Numbered from the stretch's first letter, positions 25,190 through 34,788 are shown. The stretch: DNA of 64,000 nt from Paraclostridium ghonii (GCF_030815085.1 NZ_JAUSWG010000003.1), one strand, 5' to 3'. Notes: generated by a model from the letters alone, not told the origin. Translations and numbers: made by a program.

Positions 25190-26770
25190 ATGAACGAAAC
25201 AAAAACATTAATTGGGGATTATAAAAAGTTTGAGGATATGTTTCTTAAACTAAAAGGAGGATTACGTTTTTCACGATTAGGAAAGACTTTCCAAACAAAT
25301 AACAATAAATATTTTCTTGATTCTGGAACAGGAAAAATATTTGAAGTAAATAATAATGTGTATAGTGTTTTAGAATGCTTATGGAATACAGATAATTTCA
25401 ATCAACTATTTGAACTAGGTATTTCGGATGAAGACTTATTAAGTGCATTGAATGAAGTTGAAGAAGTAGTGAAAAGTGAAAATATATTACAAATGCCACC
25501 TATAAAAACTATGCATTTTAATAATGTAGATATTAATAATTACAAAATAGAAGATACACAAATGAAAAATCTTTCAATAGAAATGACAGAACGTTGTAAT
25601 CTACGTTGTAAATACTGTGTATATCATGAAGATCAAGGTGGATTTCGTACTTTTGGAAAAAAAGATATTACATTTGATGTAATAAAGAAAGCTATTGATT
25701 TATTAGCATTATCAACAGAAGAAGAAGCATTTATTTCTTTTTATGGTGGAGAGCCTTTACTTAAATTTGATTTAATAAAGCAATCTATAGACTATTGTAG
25801 TAAAAAATTGTCTAACAAAAAAGTGCATTATAATATGACTACAAACGCTACATTGATTACTGAAGAAATTGCAACCTACTTATCATCATTAGAAAATTAT
25901 TTTACAACAATTAGCTTAGATGGCCCAGAATTAATTCATAATAAAAATAGAGTTTTTGCTGATGGAACAGGTTCTTTTGAAAAAGCAATGAAAGGGCTAA
26001 GCAATTTAGTTAAGGCTGAAGGAGAAAATGCATCTAAAAGAATTCACTTTAATATAGTTTTAGATGAAACAAGTAAAGAAAATTTCGAAAAAATACAAGA
26101 CTTTTATAATACCTCAGAATGGATACCTAAAGGGTCAAATATTACAACATCTTATATTACAACAGAGAATAAAGAGTTTGAATATTTAGGTGTAGGAACT
26201 GAAGCAGAAAGAAAAATTGCAAAACGAATAGAAAAAGAGTCTGATCCTTTATCAGACTGGAATATTGAAAAGGTATATTCAGGAGAATCTGCTATAGATA
26301 AAAATCCATTAATCTCTAAAGATTTTATAGATAAGGGTCTGCATGCTATACATAAAAGAATGTTGATAGATCAACCAGCTAAGGTACATTACATGAATGG
26401 GTGTTGTATACCTAGTTCAAGAAAATTATATCTTACAGTAAATGGAGATTTTTCAGTGTGTGAAAGAATAGGACCATCTCCATTTATAGGAAATGTAGAT
26501 GAAGGTATAAATTTTGATAAAATAAAAAAATACTATATTACAGATTTTACAAATGAAGCATCAAAATACTGTAATGATTGTTGGGCAGTTCATATATGTT
26601 CACTTTGTTATATGAATTGTTATGATGAAGATGGTATCCATATATCATATAGACATGCACATTGTTTAGGTAATAGACAAGAAATAGAAAGTAATCTAGT
26701 TAGATATCATGAGATTTTAGAAAGTAATCCTAAATCATTAGCTTATTTAAATGATATTGTAGTTAGTTAA
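25190..26770 (+). CDS. Radical SAM/SPASM peptide maturase (CcpM-like)
   Basis: 526 residues. Residues about 135-142 are the radical SAM cluster motif CNLRCKYC, followed by YGGEPLL and SLDGP. The C-terminal part holds a SPASM-type set of cysteines (GCCIPSSRK, VCERIGPSPFIGNVDEG, YCNDCWAVHICSLCYMNC) that would bind extra iron-sulfur clusters. The N-terminal 100 residues form a likely peptide-recognition domain. Next to it are a Cys-rich precursor and an ABC exporter, so it probably installs thioether or related links in that peptide. It resembles the clostridial Cys-rich-peptide maturase group. GGGGG at 25178 and the ATG at 25190 give the start. Confidence 0.9.
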   Translation: MNETKTLIGDYKKFEDMFLKLKGGLRFSRLGKTFQTNNNKYFLDSGTGKIFEVNNNVYSVLECLWNTDNFNQLFELGISDEDLLSALNEVEEVVKSENILQMPPIKTMHFNNVDINNYKIEDTQMKNLSIEMTERCNLRCKYCVYHEDQGGFRTFGKKDITFDVIKKAIDLLALSTEEEAFISFYGGEPLLKFDLIKQSIDYCSKKLSNKKVHYNMTTNATLITEEIATYLSSLENYFTTISLDGPELIHNKNRVFADGTGSFEKAMKGLSNLVKAEGENASKRIHFNIVLDETSKENFEKIQDFYNTSEWIPKGSNITTSYITTENKEFEYLGVGTEAERKIAKRIEKESDPLSDWNIEKVYSGESAIDKNPLISKDFIDKGLHAIHKRMLIDQPAKVHYMNGCCIPSSRKLYLTVNGDFSVCERIGPSPFIGNVDEGINFDKIKKYYITDFTNEASKYCNDCWAVHICSLCYMNCYDEDGIHISYRHAHCLGNRQEIESNLVRYHEILESNPKSLAYLNDIVVS

Positions 26771-26796
26771 ACATATTTATAAATAATAATTGATTT

Positions 26797-26831
26797 AAAA
26801 GGATTTTATTAAATTAATAAAATTCTTTTAT
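26797..26831 (+). terminator. Intercistronic hairpin before the precursor gene
   Basis: AAAAGGATTTTATTAA pairs with the sequence at 26814-26830. It may attenuate or protect transcripts so that the precursor is made in excess over the maturase. Confidence 0.65.
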
Positions 26832-26860
26832 ATAAAAATAATATCAAGGGGGAATTTTAA

Positions 26861-27076
26861 ATGAAAATTGTAAATCCATTAGGACAAACTGTACAAGGTG
26901 GGGATATATCTAGAAACCCTAGAGGAGGATGTATTTGTTATACTTACGAGTCTAATGTATCTGGTAGAAGTTTAGCTGGAAACAGTTGCTTCTCTTGTGG
27001 ATGTAATTGTCAATCTGGGAATACAGATAATTTAGTTGCTAACCGTAATATGGCAGCAAATAGAATGACTTATTAA
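26861..27076 (+). CDS. Cys-rich RiPP precursor peptide
   Basis: 71 residues: an N-terminal leader-like part (MKIVNPLGQTVQGGDISRNP), then a core with six cysteines at 24, 26, 43, 46, 48 and 50 (GGCICYTY, then SCFSCGCNC), rich in Gly, Ser and Asn. Position between a radical SAM/SPASM enzyme and an ABC exporter marks it as the substrate. It resembles the clostridial CLI_3235-type bacteriocin precursors by its start and CxC spacing. The mature structure and activity are unknown. GGGGG at 26848-26852 is a strong ribosome site. Confidence 0.85.
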   Translation: MKIVNPLGQTVQGGDISRNPRGGCICYTYESNVSGRSLAGNSCFSCGCNCQSGNTDNLVANRNMAANRMTY

Positions 27077-27088
27077 TTTACTTAGAAA

Positions 27089-27127
27089 AAATACTACTTA
27101 CAAAAAAGTAAGTAGTATTTTGTTTTT
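27089..27127 (+). terminator. Terminator after the precursor gene
   Basis: AAATACTACTTAC (27089-27101) pairs with 27108-27120, followed by T-rich sequence. It would limit read-through into the exporter gene. Confidence 0.85.
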
Positions 27128-27204
27128 TATCACGATATTAAAGATTAATGAACTTTATTTAATTTCATTTAAAAATCAGCCCTATATTTAAGGAGGTATA
27201 TAGT

Positions 27205-28896
27205 ATGCTACAGGAGTATAAACAAGATTTAATACTATTTTATAAAACTATAAAAAGTTTAAAAGTTAGTAGAATTAAACTATCTACAATATTTATTCTA
27301 ATGATTTTATCAAATATTTTACAACTAGCCACTCCTTTACTATTTGGAAATATAATTAATGCTATTATAAATAAATCCATGCATTTAATTAAATTAAATT
27401 TATTGTGTATGTTTTTAATTTTTGCTATATCTACTATTTTAAATTATATAAATAGCACTATGCTAATTAAACTTACTTATAATTTAGAACTAAATATGAA
27501 GGGTAATATATTTAGTTCAATATTAGAAATGCCATATTCTAAATTTCTAAAAAATGATAAAGGAAAACTAATTAATAATATAGAAGATGATGCCAGCGTT
27601 TTTTCAGGTTTGATTTCAGATAATCTGAATATTTTAATACAATTTATAAATATGATAATTTCTTTTTTATTTATGATTTATATAAGTCCGTTATTAACAT
27701 TTATTATTATTTTAACGTTCCCTATAACAGGTATATTGTTTATGTATTCCGGGAAACAAATAAAAACTAAAGAAATTGAGTATAGAAATAATCATGATAA
27801 GTTTATTTCCTTTTTATATGAATCGCTTTATGGATGGAAATTTTTAAAAATATTTAATGCTGAAAATAAAAGAAATAATATATTTAGAAAAGATCTTCAG
27901 ACTCTTAATTTTCTAAGAATTAAAAAGTTTAAAATTGAACTTATATCTCAAATTCTAACTGGTTGGATAACTTTTATTATAAATGTTTTAAATATAGTAG
28001 TTGCAGTATATTTAATTTTTAATGGGAAACTTACTTTAGGGATGCTAACAGCATTTAATGAATATTCAGAAGGGTTCAAAAGTACCTTACTTATGTTTTC
28101 TAAACTTAACTCTACTATTCAACAAATATCTGTTTCTATAACAAGAGTTAATGAGGTATTAAAATACAATATAGAAAAAATAGCTGAAAAAATTAAAAAA
28201 ACTAAATTAAGTTCTTCAATTGAAGAATTAACAGTACGAAACTTATCATATTCTACAAGTGAAAATATTGAAATTTTAAAAAACACTAATCTTAAATTTT
28301 CTAAAAATAATATATATGTAATTAAGGGAGAAAGTGGATCTGGAAAAACTACACTACTTAATATACTAAGTAATTTTTTAGAAAACTATACTGGTGAAAT
28401 ATTATTAAATAATACAGAACTAAAACATATAGATACAAAATTTATAAGAAATAAGATAAGTTATATTACACAAGAAAATTATTTATTTTCTATGTCAATT
28501 AAAGAAAATATAGCATTATATAGAGATATTGACTTAGATGATATAGAAAATGTTTGTAAAAAATTAAATATACATGAAACTATAATGGCTCTACCTGAAA
28601 AATACGATACAATTATAAATAAAAATGGAACTAATTTATCAGGTGGTCAAATTCAAAGATTATGTATTGCAAGAGCGATTGTAACCGACCCTGATGTATA
28701 TTTATTTGATGAAATTACTTCTTCTATTGATAAGAAAAATACAGATGAGATAGTTAATATAATTGAAGAGATTTCAAAAAATTCAATTGTAATACTAACC
28801 TCTCACGAAGATCTTAAATTTTCAATTCCAACAATAGAATACCATTTAGAAAATAAGAACTTTGAAATACGTTTAGAAGAAGCATTACAAATATAA
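27205..28896 (+). CDS. ABC exporter of the RiPP cluster (membrane and ATPase fused)
   Basis: 563 residues. About 320 residues of six membrane helices are followed by an ATPase domain with Walker A (GESGSGKTT, about residue 375), signature (LSGGQIQR) and Walker B (VYLFDE). There is no N-terminal C39 peptidase domain, so the leader must be cut by another protease or during export. The H-loop (TSHED) is present. AGGAGG at 27191-27196 supports the start. It probably exports the matured peptide and may also give self-immunity. Confidence 0.9.
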   Translation: MLQEYKQDLILFYKTIKSLKVSRIKLSTIFILMILSNILQLATPLLFGNIINAIINKSMHLIKLNLLCMFLIFAISTILNYINSTMLIKLTYNLELNMKGNIFSSILEMPYSKFLKNDKGKLINNIEDDASVFSGLISDNLNILIQFINMIISFLFMIYISPLLTFIIILTFPITGILFMYSGKQIKTKEIEYRNNHDKFISFLYESLYGWKFLKIFNAENKRNNIFRKDLQTLNFLRIKKFKIELISQILTGWITFIINVLNIVVAVYLIFNGKLTLGMLTAFNEYSEGFKSTLLMFSKLNSTIQQISVSITRVNEVLKYNIEKIAEKIKKTKLSSSIEELTVRNLSYSTSENIEILKNTNLKFSKNNIYVIKGESGSGKTTLLNILSNFLENYTGEILLNNTELKHIDTKFIRNKISYITQENYLFSMSIKENIALYRDIDLDDIENVCKKLNIHETIMALPEKYDTIINKNGTNLSGGQIQRLCIARAIVTDPDVYLFDEITSSIDKKNTDEIVNIIEEISKNSIVILTSHEDLKFSIPTIEYHLENKNFEIRLEEALQI

Positions 28897-28982
28897 ATTT
28901 TTAATACCTATGAAAGATTTAATCAATTTAGTTAAGTCTGTAGGAAAAAATACATAACAAGTACCTTAACCTTAGTAATATA

Positions 28983-29021
28983 AACGAATGTATTATTTTA
29001 TAATAGTGCATTCGTTTTTTA
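28983..29021 (+). terminator. Terminator after the RiPP exporter
   Basis: ACGAATGTATTA and an almost complementary arm around TTTTA, then six T residues. Confidence 0.8.
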
Positions 29022-29399
29022 GGTACTTAAAATTATAAAACATAATAAAATTAACGGTTTTAATTAACTTTGTTGCAAATATATATAAAAAAAGGAAATT
29101 AACCTAGTAATAACTAAATTTTTAGTCATTATTTTATAAATTGTTTGCCATATACTATGACTAATTTTAAATATATTATATATATTCTGAGGTTTATAAT
29201 ATATCAAGTAAAATATATATACGTATATACTAGTTATTTTAATATCTTTGTTAGCTTTTATAATATAAACTATTTCTAAATTTATTATATATAGTATCAA
29301 TAACTCTACACTTAGCTACACTTTAAGTGGAAGTATCCTTTACCTAAAAATGATTAAGTACCCCTTTCTGTACAGTTACTTAGTAATTATAAGAATTAT
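29022..29399. other. Gene-free AT-rich spacer
   Basis: No supported gene or RNA. A short GTGGAAGTATCC-like segment near 29327 is the only non-AT feature. Confidence 0.5.
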
Positions 29400-29722
29400 C
29401 TTTTATTAAAATTAAAGGATTTTAGATACTTATCTAGTAAATATAAATTAGGCCGTTTAAATTTATTTCAAGGATAAAAATGGCTTAATAAAACATTTCC
29501 GAATATATTCGTATATTGTATTGACAAGTTATAATACAAATTGATAAACTAATAATATGACTAGTTAAAATACAATTAGTTTTACAATTAATATAACAAA
29601 TTGTAAACAATTAGTTTTACAATCTAAAATACAAATTAAAAAACAATTTATATAAAAAATAGTTTAACAAATAATTAAACAAATTTTTATTGAATTTGTT
29701 TAATTTACAAGGAGGAAGTATT
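29400..29722 (+). promoter_or_regulatory. parA promoter region with centromere-like boxes
   Basis: Contains TTGACA (29521-29526), a TATAAT (29530-29535) and many short boxes of the types ACAATTAGTTTT, AACAAATTGT and AAACAATTT between 29537 and 29700. Similar boxes follow parB. Such repeats on both sides of a ParA/RHH pair are expected as binding sites of the small partner for segregation and autoregulation. Confidence 0.6.
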
Positions 29723-30529
29723 TTGAAAATATGTTCATTTTTTAATGTAAAGGGTGGTGTAGGAAAGACAACTCTAACTGCCTTAACTGCTATTAAATTA
29801 AGTAAAGAAGGTAACAAAGTTTTAATTATCGATGCAGACACTCAAGCAAACTTAACTCAATTTTTATACAAAGTTACTCATAATAATAAAACTATGTTTG
29901 AAGCCTTAACTGATAATTCAAGCGCAGAGGAAGTTATAATTAAATCTCCACTTCCGACATATTCTAATATAGATTTAATACCATCTGATTTAAGTTTAAG
30001 TGTTCTTTCTGAATTTCTTACAACTAAGACTAACAGAGAAAAATCAGTTTGGAGATGGTTCAAATCTAATATAAAAACTTTAAAAAGTTATGATTATGTA
30101 TTTATAGATTTATCTCCATCATATGATCTAATTGCTAGAAACTTTATGATAGTATCAGATTCGATTATAACTCCTTTAGAGTTTCAAGATATAGCCTCTA
30201 TAAGAGGATGCGAATTATTTTACAAGAAGTTTAATCAAGACTTAGTGGATATGGAAATGGAAAACACAGCTAAAAGAGCTGTAATTATAAACTCATATAC
30301 AGAAAGAAAACTTTCTACAGGAGATATATTTAATGATTATTTAAATCAATTTGAAGATATTAAAAAAGATTTACTAGATAAAAAATTAAGTGATACAACT
30401 TTAATTAAAAATGCAATATTAAATAAATTAGATATAGAAGATTATTGCAAAAAGATGAAAAGAAGTCACAAGGTTAGAGAAGAATTTAGTGAATTGATAG
30501 AAGAGTTAAAAGAAAAGGATGTGTTGTAG
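29723..30529 (+). CDS. parA: ParA-type partition ATPase
   Basis: 268 residues with the deviant Walker A motif KGGVGKTT (about residues 10-17), a LIIDADTQANLT switch and DYVFIDLSPSYD. This is the Walker-type plasmid partition ATPase family without the long N-terminal DNA-binding domain, so type Ib. The TTG at 29723 is chosen because GGAGG at 29711-29715 precedes it and homologues start just before the Walker motif. It is followed after 3 bases by its partner gene. Together they should segregate the plasmid. Confidence 0.92.
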   Translation: MKICSFFNVKGGVGKTTLTALTAIKLSKEGNKVLIIDADTQANLTQFLYKVTHNNKTMFEALTDNSSAEEVIIKSPLPTYSNIDLIPSDLSLSVLSEFLTTKTNREKSVWRWFKSNIKTLKSYDYVFIDLSPSYDLIARNFMIVSDSIITPLEFQDIASIRGCELFYKKFNQDLVDMEMENTAKRAVIINSYTERKLSTGDIFNDYLNQFEDIKKDLLDKKLSDTTLIKNAILNKLDIEDYCKKMKRSHKVREEFSELIEELKEKDVL

Positions 30530-30532
30530 GAT

Positions 30533-30910
30533 ATGGGAATCGATAAATTTTTAGTAGATGAAGAAAAAGTAGAGCTACCTAAAAAAAATTACAAGTCAAA
30601 AGTAGATGATAAATTAAAAAGTAAATTTGAAGAAGATGAAGTAATAAGTAATTCACTTAATTTATTAGATATGGAAGAAGATAAAAAGGTAAATAAGAAA
30701 GTTTCTATGTCAATATACTTTAATGATGAAGATTTAAAATTGTTAAAAGCTATATCAAAGTTAAAAAATACAACTGTGAATAAAACAATAATGAGTATAT
30801 TGGAAGGGCCTTTAGATACAACTAGAAATAATCTTCCAAGTGATTTTAATATAGATAAATTAGCAAAAGAATATGACAAAAACAGTAGGAATAAAAAGGC
30901 TAAAAGATAG
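30533..30910 (+). CDS. Ribbon-helix-helix centromere-binding partner of ParA
   Basis: 125 residues. Residues about 57-92 (KVSMSIYFNDEDLKLLKAIS, then VNKTIMSIL) have the strand-helix-helix pattern of a ribbon-helix-helix fold. The N-terminal part is acidic and Lys-rich and would touch ParA. This is the small ParB/ParG-like protein of type Ib systems. It probably binds the ACAATTTGTT-like boxes on both sides of the pair. Two degenerate copies of its last 25 codons are found at 33.1 and 34.5 kb. Confidence 0.82.
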   Translation: MGIDKFLVDEEKVELPKKNYKSKVDDKLKSKFEEDEVISNSLNLLDMEEDKKVNKKVSMSIYFNDEDLKLLKAISKLKNTTVNKTIMSILEGPLDTTRNNLPSDFNIDKLAKEYDKNSRNKKAKR

Positions 30911-31170
30911 AAAAAACAATTAATTAAATACTATTTGTACAATCAATTATATAACAAATTGTTTAATAAATTGTAATTTAATTTGTTATACAATTTATAA
31001 TAATATTTTTTTAATAAATAGTATAACAAATTATAAATTAAATTGTTATACTATTTTTAATTCAAATATATAAACAATTTTTATTTATAATTATTATAAA
31101 AACTATAAAACAAATTGTTTAAGTAATTTAAAAACAATTTTTAAAACAATTAAAATACAATTTGTTTTAT
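30911..31170 (+). repeat. Centromere-like repeat cluster downstream of parB
   Basis: About ten AACAAATTGTTT / ATACAATTTGTTTTAT / GTATAACAAATT boxes in both orientations in 260 bases. The same vocabulary occurs at 24.66-24.80, 29.54-29.70, 33.19-33.34 and 34.58-34.73 kb. Confidence 0.65.
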
Positions 31171-31376
31171 AGAATTATTTATTTCTATATCAGTTGTTAT
31201 AATAAATGTATATCAGGTTAGATTAAATATCTGTATATAAAACATAATACCTTTTACACATATCATAGCTCCTCTTAATATAAGAAAAAGAGGGTTTGCA
31301 TATAGGCATAGCCCCCTTAAATAATCATTTCTAAAATTAAATTTATTCTGTAAAATACACAAAGATACTACCAACC
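31171..31376. other. Spacer between partition repeats and anti-sigma gene
   Basis: Contains AGAGGG and AGCCCCCTT segments near 31290-31318 that may form a weak terminator; no gene. Confidence 0.4.
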
Positions 31377-32351
31377 TTATTTTTTTATAATAATATCAAA
31401 GTCTGATCCGACTTTTTTCCAATTATTATTAGATGAATCTGAAACATATAAAGAAAGTTTTAATTTACTAGAATCTTTTTTTATATTCCCAGATGAATTA
31501 TCTAATTTAAATATCCCTTTTCCATTGTTTGCATAATTCGAATAAAACTCAACTTTATTTCCTAAATTATCAGCTCCAACAATTTTCATCATACAATCTG
31601 TTCCACTCTTAGGTTCCTCAAATTCTATTTTAGTACCTAAGCTATTGCTAATATATTTTTTTAGCTTAATTGTTTTTCCATCGTCTAATTTAAACTTTTT
31701 ATTTAAATTTACACTTAATGTGTCTTTAACTAAAGTATCAGCATTGGTAGTAAAGTTAAAATTCCAATCACCCTTTATTTTCTCAACTTTTGTCTCATTT
31801 AGTATTTGTATACCTTGGTATTCAACTCGTATATTAACTTCTTCACTTAACTCTTTATCTAAAAAATAAGTATTAAAACTATTCACCGTATAATCATCAA
31901 CATTTTCAGAACTCCCGTTTGAATCTGAATTAATACGTTTCCCATTTATATATACTGACTCTAACATTTCTGGATATCCACTAAAACCTCCATTTTCTGA
32001 TTTTGCAGTAGAAGATATAGTCAGTTCATTTTTATCTAAAATAACTTCATTTAAAGTTATTGTGTATCCATTATTTGTTATTGGTTTATTTATTGTTGTC
32101 TTGTACTCACTCAAGTCTGTATCTAAGCCAAAGTAGCTAGCTATACTCCAAAAAGCTTGCTTCATTTGAGCTGAAATTTCGCCATTTAAAAATAGGGTGC
32201 TACTTATAATAGCTAAAGACAATGAACATGTAATAATAATAGTTTTAGTTCTTTTTTTCCTTTTAATTTTAATTGCGCTATTAAGCCCCTCTTTAATAGC
32301 ATTATCTACATTTGAAGAAACCTCTATGTTTTCAAAATAATTATCATTCAT
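31377..32351 (-). CDS. DUF4179-domain membrane protein, putative anti-sigma factor
   Basis: 324 residues: a cytoplasmic N-terminus of about 35 residues, one membrane helix (TIIITCSLSLAIISSTLFL) and a large extracytoplasmic beta-rich part. GYTITLNEVILDKNELTIS is typical of DUF4179 proteins, which sit beside ECF sigma genes and are thought to hold them inactive. AAGGAGG precedes the ATG. It lies one base after the end of the sigma reading frame. Since that sigma gene is interrupted, the target may be gone or may be another sigma factor. Confidence 0.82.
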   Translation of the reverse strand: MNDNYFENIEVSSNVDNAIKEGLNSAIKIKRKKRTKTIIITCSLSLAIISSTLFLNGEISAQMKQAFWSIASYFGLDTDLSEYKTTINKPITNNGYTITLNEVILDKNELTISSTAKSENGGFSGYPEMLESVYINGKRINSDSNGSSENVDDYTVNSFNTYFLDKELSEEVNIRVEYQGIQILNETKVEKIKGDWNFNFTTNADTLVKDTLSVNLNKKFKLDDGKTIKLKKYISNSLGTKIEFEEPKSGTDCMMKIVGADNLGNKVEFYSNYANNGKGIFKLDNSSGNIKKDSSKLKLSLYVSDSSNNNWKKVGSDFDIIIKK

Positions 32352-32352
32352 A

Positions 32353-32913
32353 TTAACAGTCCTCCTTCAATATTGTTTTTATGCAGATTTTAGCTCTCCT
32401 CAGATGTGTTTTCACTGTATTTGGAGATACTTCCATTACTTCTGAGATATTATCTATTGTCATATCATCAAAATACTTTAGCATAATTACGGTTTTGTAT
32501 TCTGGTTTTAATAAATCAATAGCATTTTGTAAATCAACCTTTTCTTCAACTTATAAAGTTACATCTTGATCAGGGATAGAATCATCAAGATCTATGTAGT
32601 TTATTCTATTTTGCTTATGATAGGCATTTAATCCTATATTGACAAGAATTTTTGAAATCCAAAGCTTAAATGAAGAGTGTTTCTTTAAGTTTTTTATATT
32701 TAACCAGGCCTTATAGGAGCATTCTTGAATTAAATCAATGGAATCACATTCATTTTTAGTATAGCTATAAGCTATTTTATATAGATATCCTTTATATTTT
32801 AATAATAATAGTTCAAAGCAATAAGAATCCCCTTTTCTAGCTTTCTTTATTAATGCTTCTTCGGATAAGCATTCTTTTTTTACCGAATTTGAAAATACAT
32901 TTATTTTACTCAC
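32353..32913 (-). pseudogene. ECF sigma factor gene with in-frame stop
   Basis: Region 2 is intact in the first 120 codons (SYCFELLLLKYKGYLYKIAY, SIDLIQECSYKAWLNI). A TAA at 32551-32553 stops it, but the same frame continues with a clean region 4 (LLKPEYKTVIMLKYFDDMTI, SEVMEVSPNTVKTHLRRAK) to a stop at 32353-32355. Full length would be 186 codons, normal for ECF sigma factors. One nonsense base change or a sequencing error explains it. Without region 4 the product should not recognise -35 boxes. Confidence 0.85.
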
Positions 32914-33590
32914 GTCGTCCCCCCTAGTTTTTTATATACAATTATATAGACACTATTAATGTGTGAAAAGTTTCATTTATAAAAAAATTTAATGAATTAG
33001 AAAAAATATATACTAAAAAATAGCCTTATTTTATTAAATATAAGTAACTAAAAATCCATTCAAAGAAGGTTATTTTTATATTTCTATCTATTAAATTTAT
33101 AAAGTACAAAATGATTTTAGTGTGTATAAATTAGCAAAATAATAATCTAAAAATATCAGGAATAAAAAGTCTAAAATTTAGAAAAATAAACTAGTTATAA
33201 ACAATTTATATAACTAATTATATAACAAATTTTATTAAAAATTATAAAACTAATAAAAATAAAATTTATATAACTAACTATTAAACAAATTATACTACTA
33301 ATTGCACAACAAATTAAAATACAATTTGTTGTGTAATTCGAATTTACTTCTATACCTCCTTTTATAACAACTATATTTCACATGAAGGTCGATATGTGTA
33401 TAGAAGATGGTCCGTTTTTACATATACCTCAGTTTCACCCTAAATACTAAAAATAGCAATTTTTTATATTTAATATGATTAATTAGGCTATAACTATTGA
33501 AATACATATTGTGAAATAAAAACAAATTTGTTTTAAAAAATAGATATACTTAAAGAGTAAAATCATAATGATAGGAGAATAAAAATTAAT
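32914..33590. other. Gene-free region with partition-locus relic
   Basis: Holds the divergent promoter area of the sigma gene, then copy 1 of a duplicated relic (about 32995-33345), then an AT-rich leader before the HAD gene. No gene is seen. Confidence 0.6.
32995..33345 (+). repeat. Relic of parB 3' end plus centromere boxes, copy 1
   Basis: Starts with GAATTAGAAAAAA, then an imperfect AAAATAGCCTT...AAGGTTATTTTT hairpin, then a degraded parB end (TGATTTTAGTGTGTATAAAT, GGAATAAAAAGTCTAAAA) and AACAATTT/ACAAATTA boxes. It is a direct repeat of 34385-34740 and matches the end of parB and its downstream region. Confidence 0.75.
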
Positions 33591-34265
33591 ATGAAACGAT
33601 TAGGTATAATATTTGATTTTAATGGCACATTATTTTGGGATTCCGATAAACATGAAAATGCCTGGAAAAATTTCTCGAAAAAATTACGTGGTAATGCTTT
33701 AAGTGATGAAGAAATGAAAAAAATAGTACATGGTAGAACCAATAAATTTGTAATTGAATATTTATTAGATTCATCAGTTGATGATAATCAAGTAGCATTG
33801 CTTGCAGAAGAAAAAGAAGCATTTTATAGAACTGCATGCAAAAGGGATATAACTAACTTTAGATTGGCACCAGGTGCTATTGAATTCCTAGATTTCTTAA
33901 AAGAGCATAAAATACCCTTCACGATTGCAACTGCTTCAGGTGAAAAAAACCTTAAATTCTTTTTCAAAGAATTTAACCTTTCAAAATGGTTTGATTTTTC
34001 TAATGTTATCTATGACGATGGATCAATCTTAGGAAAACCAGAACCAGATATCTATCTAAAAGCAGCTGCAACAATAGGGGTTAAACCAGAAGATTGCATT
34101 GTAATTGAAGATGCTATATCTGGAATTGAATCAGCATATAGAGCTAATATAGGAAAAATAATTGCTATCACACCAAGAGATACACATGAGTATTTTTTAA
34201 ATTTAAAAGGAGTAGATTTTGTAATTAATGATTTTAATGAATTTAATAGAGGTCTACTTTTATAA
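33591..34265 (+). CDS. HAD-superfamily hydrolase, beta-phosphoglucomutase-like
   Basis: 224 residues with the HAD motifs in order: DFNGTLFWDSD (motif I; Asn replaces the usual Asp-x-Asp middle residue without loss of the two acids), TIATASGEKN (II), GKPEPDIYLKAA (III Lys) and VIEDAISGIESA (IV). A helical cap lies between I and II. Such enzymes remove phosphate from small sugar phosphates or similar metabolites. It stands alone between two direct repeats of partition relics. The substrate cannot be told. The ribosome site is weak (AGGAG, 15 bases upstream). Confidence 0.88.
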   Translation: MKRLGIIFDFNGTLFWDSDKHENAWKNFSKKLRGNALSDEEMKKIVHGRTNKFVIEYLLDSSVDDNQVALLAEEKEAFYRTACKRDITNFRLAPGAIEFLDFLKEHKIPFTIATASGEKNLKFFFKEFNLSKWFDFSNVIYDDGSILGKPEPDIYLKAAATIGVKPEDCIVIEDAISGIESAYRANIGKIIAITPRDTHEYFLNLKGVDFVINDFNEFNRGLLL

Positions 34266-34384
34266 TTGCCCAAAGTTATTTAACTGATATCCTTTTAGTA
34301 AGTTTATAGATTAATTAAATTAGTCAAAATTTATGCTAAGAGATATTTTTTATTACAATCAAAAAATACAATATGAAAAAGTTA

Positions 34385-34740
34385 AAGAATTAGAAAAAAC
34401 TATATAATAAAAAATAGCCTTGTTTTATTAAATGTAAAGTGACTAAAAATTTATTCAAATAAGGTTATTTTTATATTTAAATATATTAATTATAAAAGTT
34501 GATTAATGATTCTTAATGTATATAAATTATCAAAATAATATGATGAATATAATAGTAATAAAAAGTCTAAAAGTTAGATAAAACAATCATTATAAAACAA
34601 TTCTTATAACAAATTTAAATACAATTTAAATAAATAATTGTTAAACAAATTGTTTTATAAATTTTAAAATAAATTAAAATACAATTTATAAAACAAATTA
34701 AAACACAAATTTAAAAATAAATTCTAAAACAAAGTTTTCT
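34385..34740 (+). repeat. Relic of parB 3' end plus centromere boxes, copy 2
   Basis: Direct repeat of 32995-33345 with the same order: GAATTAGAAAAAA, hairpin, degraded parB end (AATAAAAAGTCTAAAA) and a dozen ACAATT/AACAAATT boxes. The two copies flank the HAD gene. Confidence 0.75.
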
Positions 34741-34743
34741 TAA

Positions 34744-34788
34744 TAAAAAATACCAATGAGTACGTTAATAATCATCGGTATTTTTTGT
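34744..34788 (+). terminator. Terminator-like hairpin
   Basis: AAAAAATACCAATGA pairs with TCATCGGTATTTTTT; T run on one side and A run on the other, so it may act both ways. Confidence 0.7.

Noticed and set aside
29064..29300. 78-codon minus-strand frame
   Set aside because: Low-complexity Ile/Tyr-rich translation of AT-rich DNA without ribosome site.
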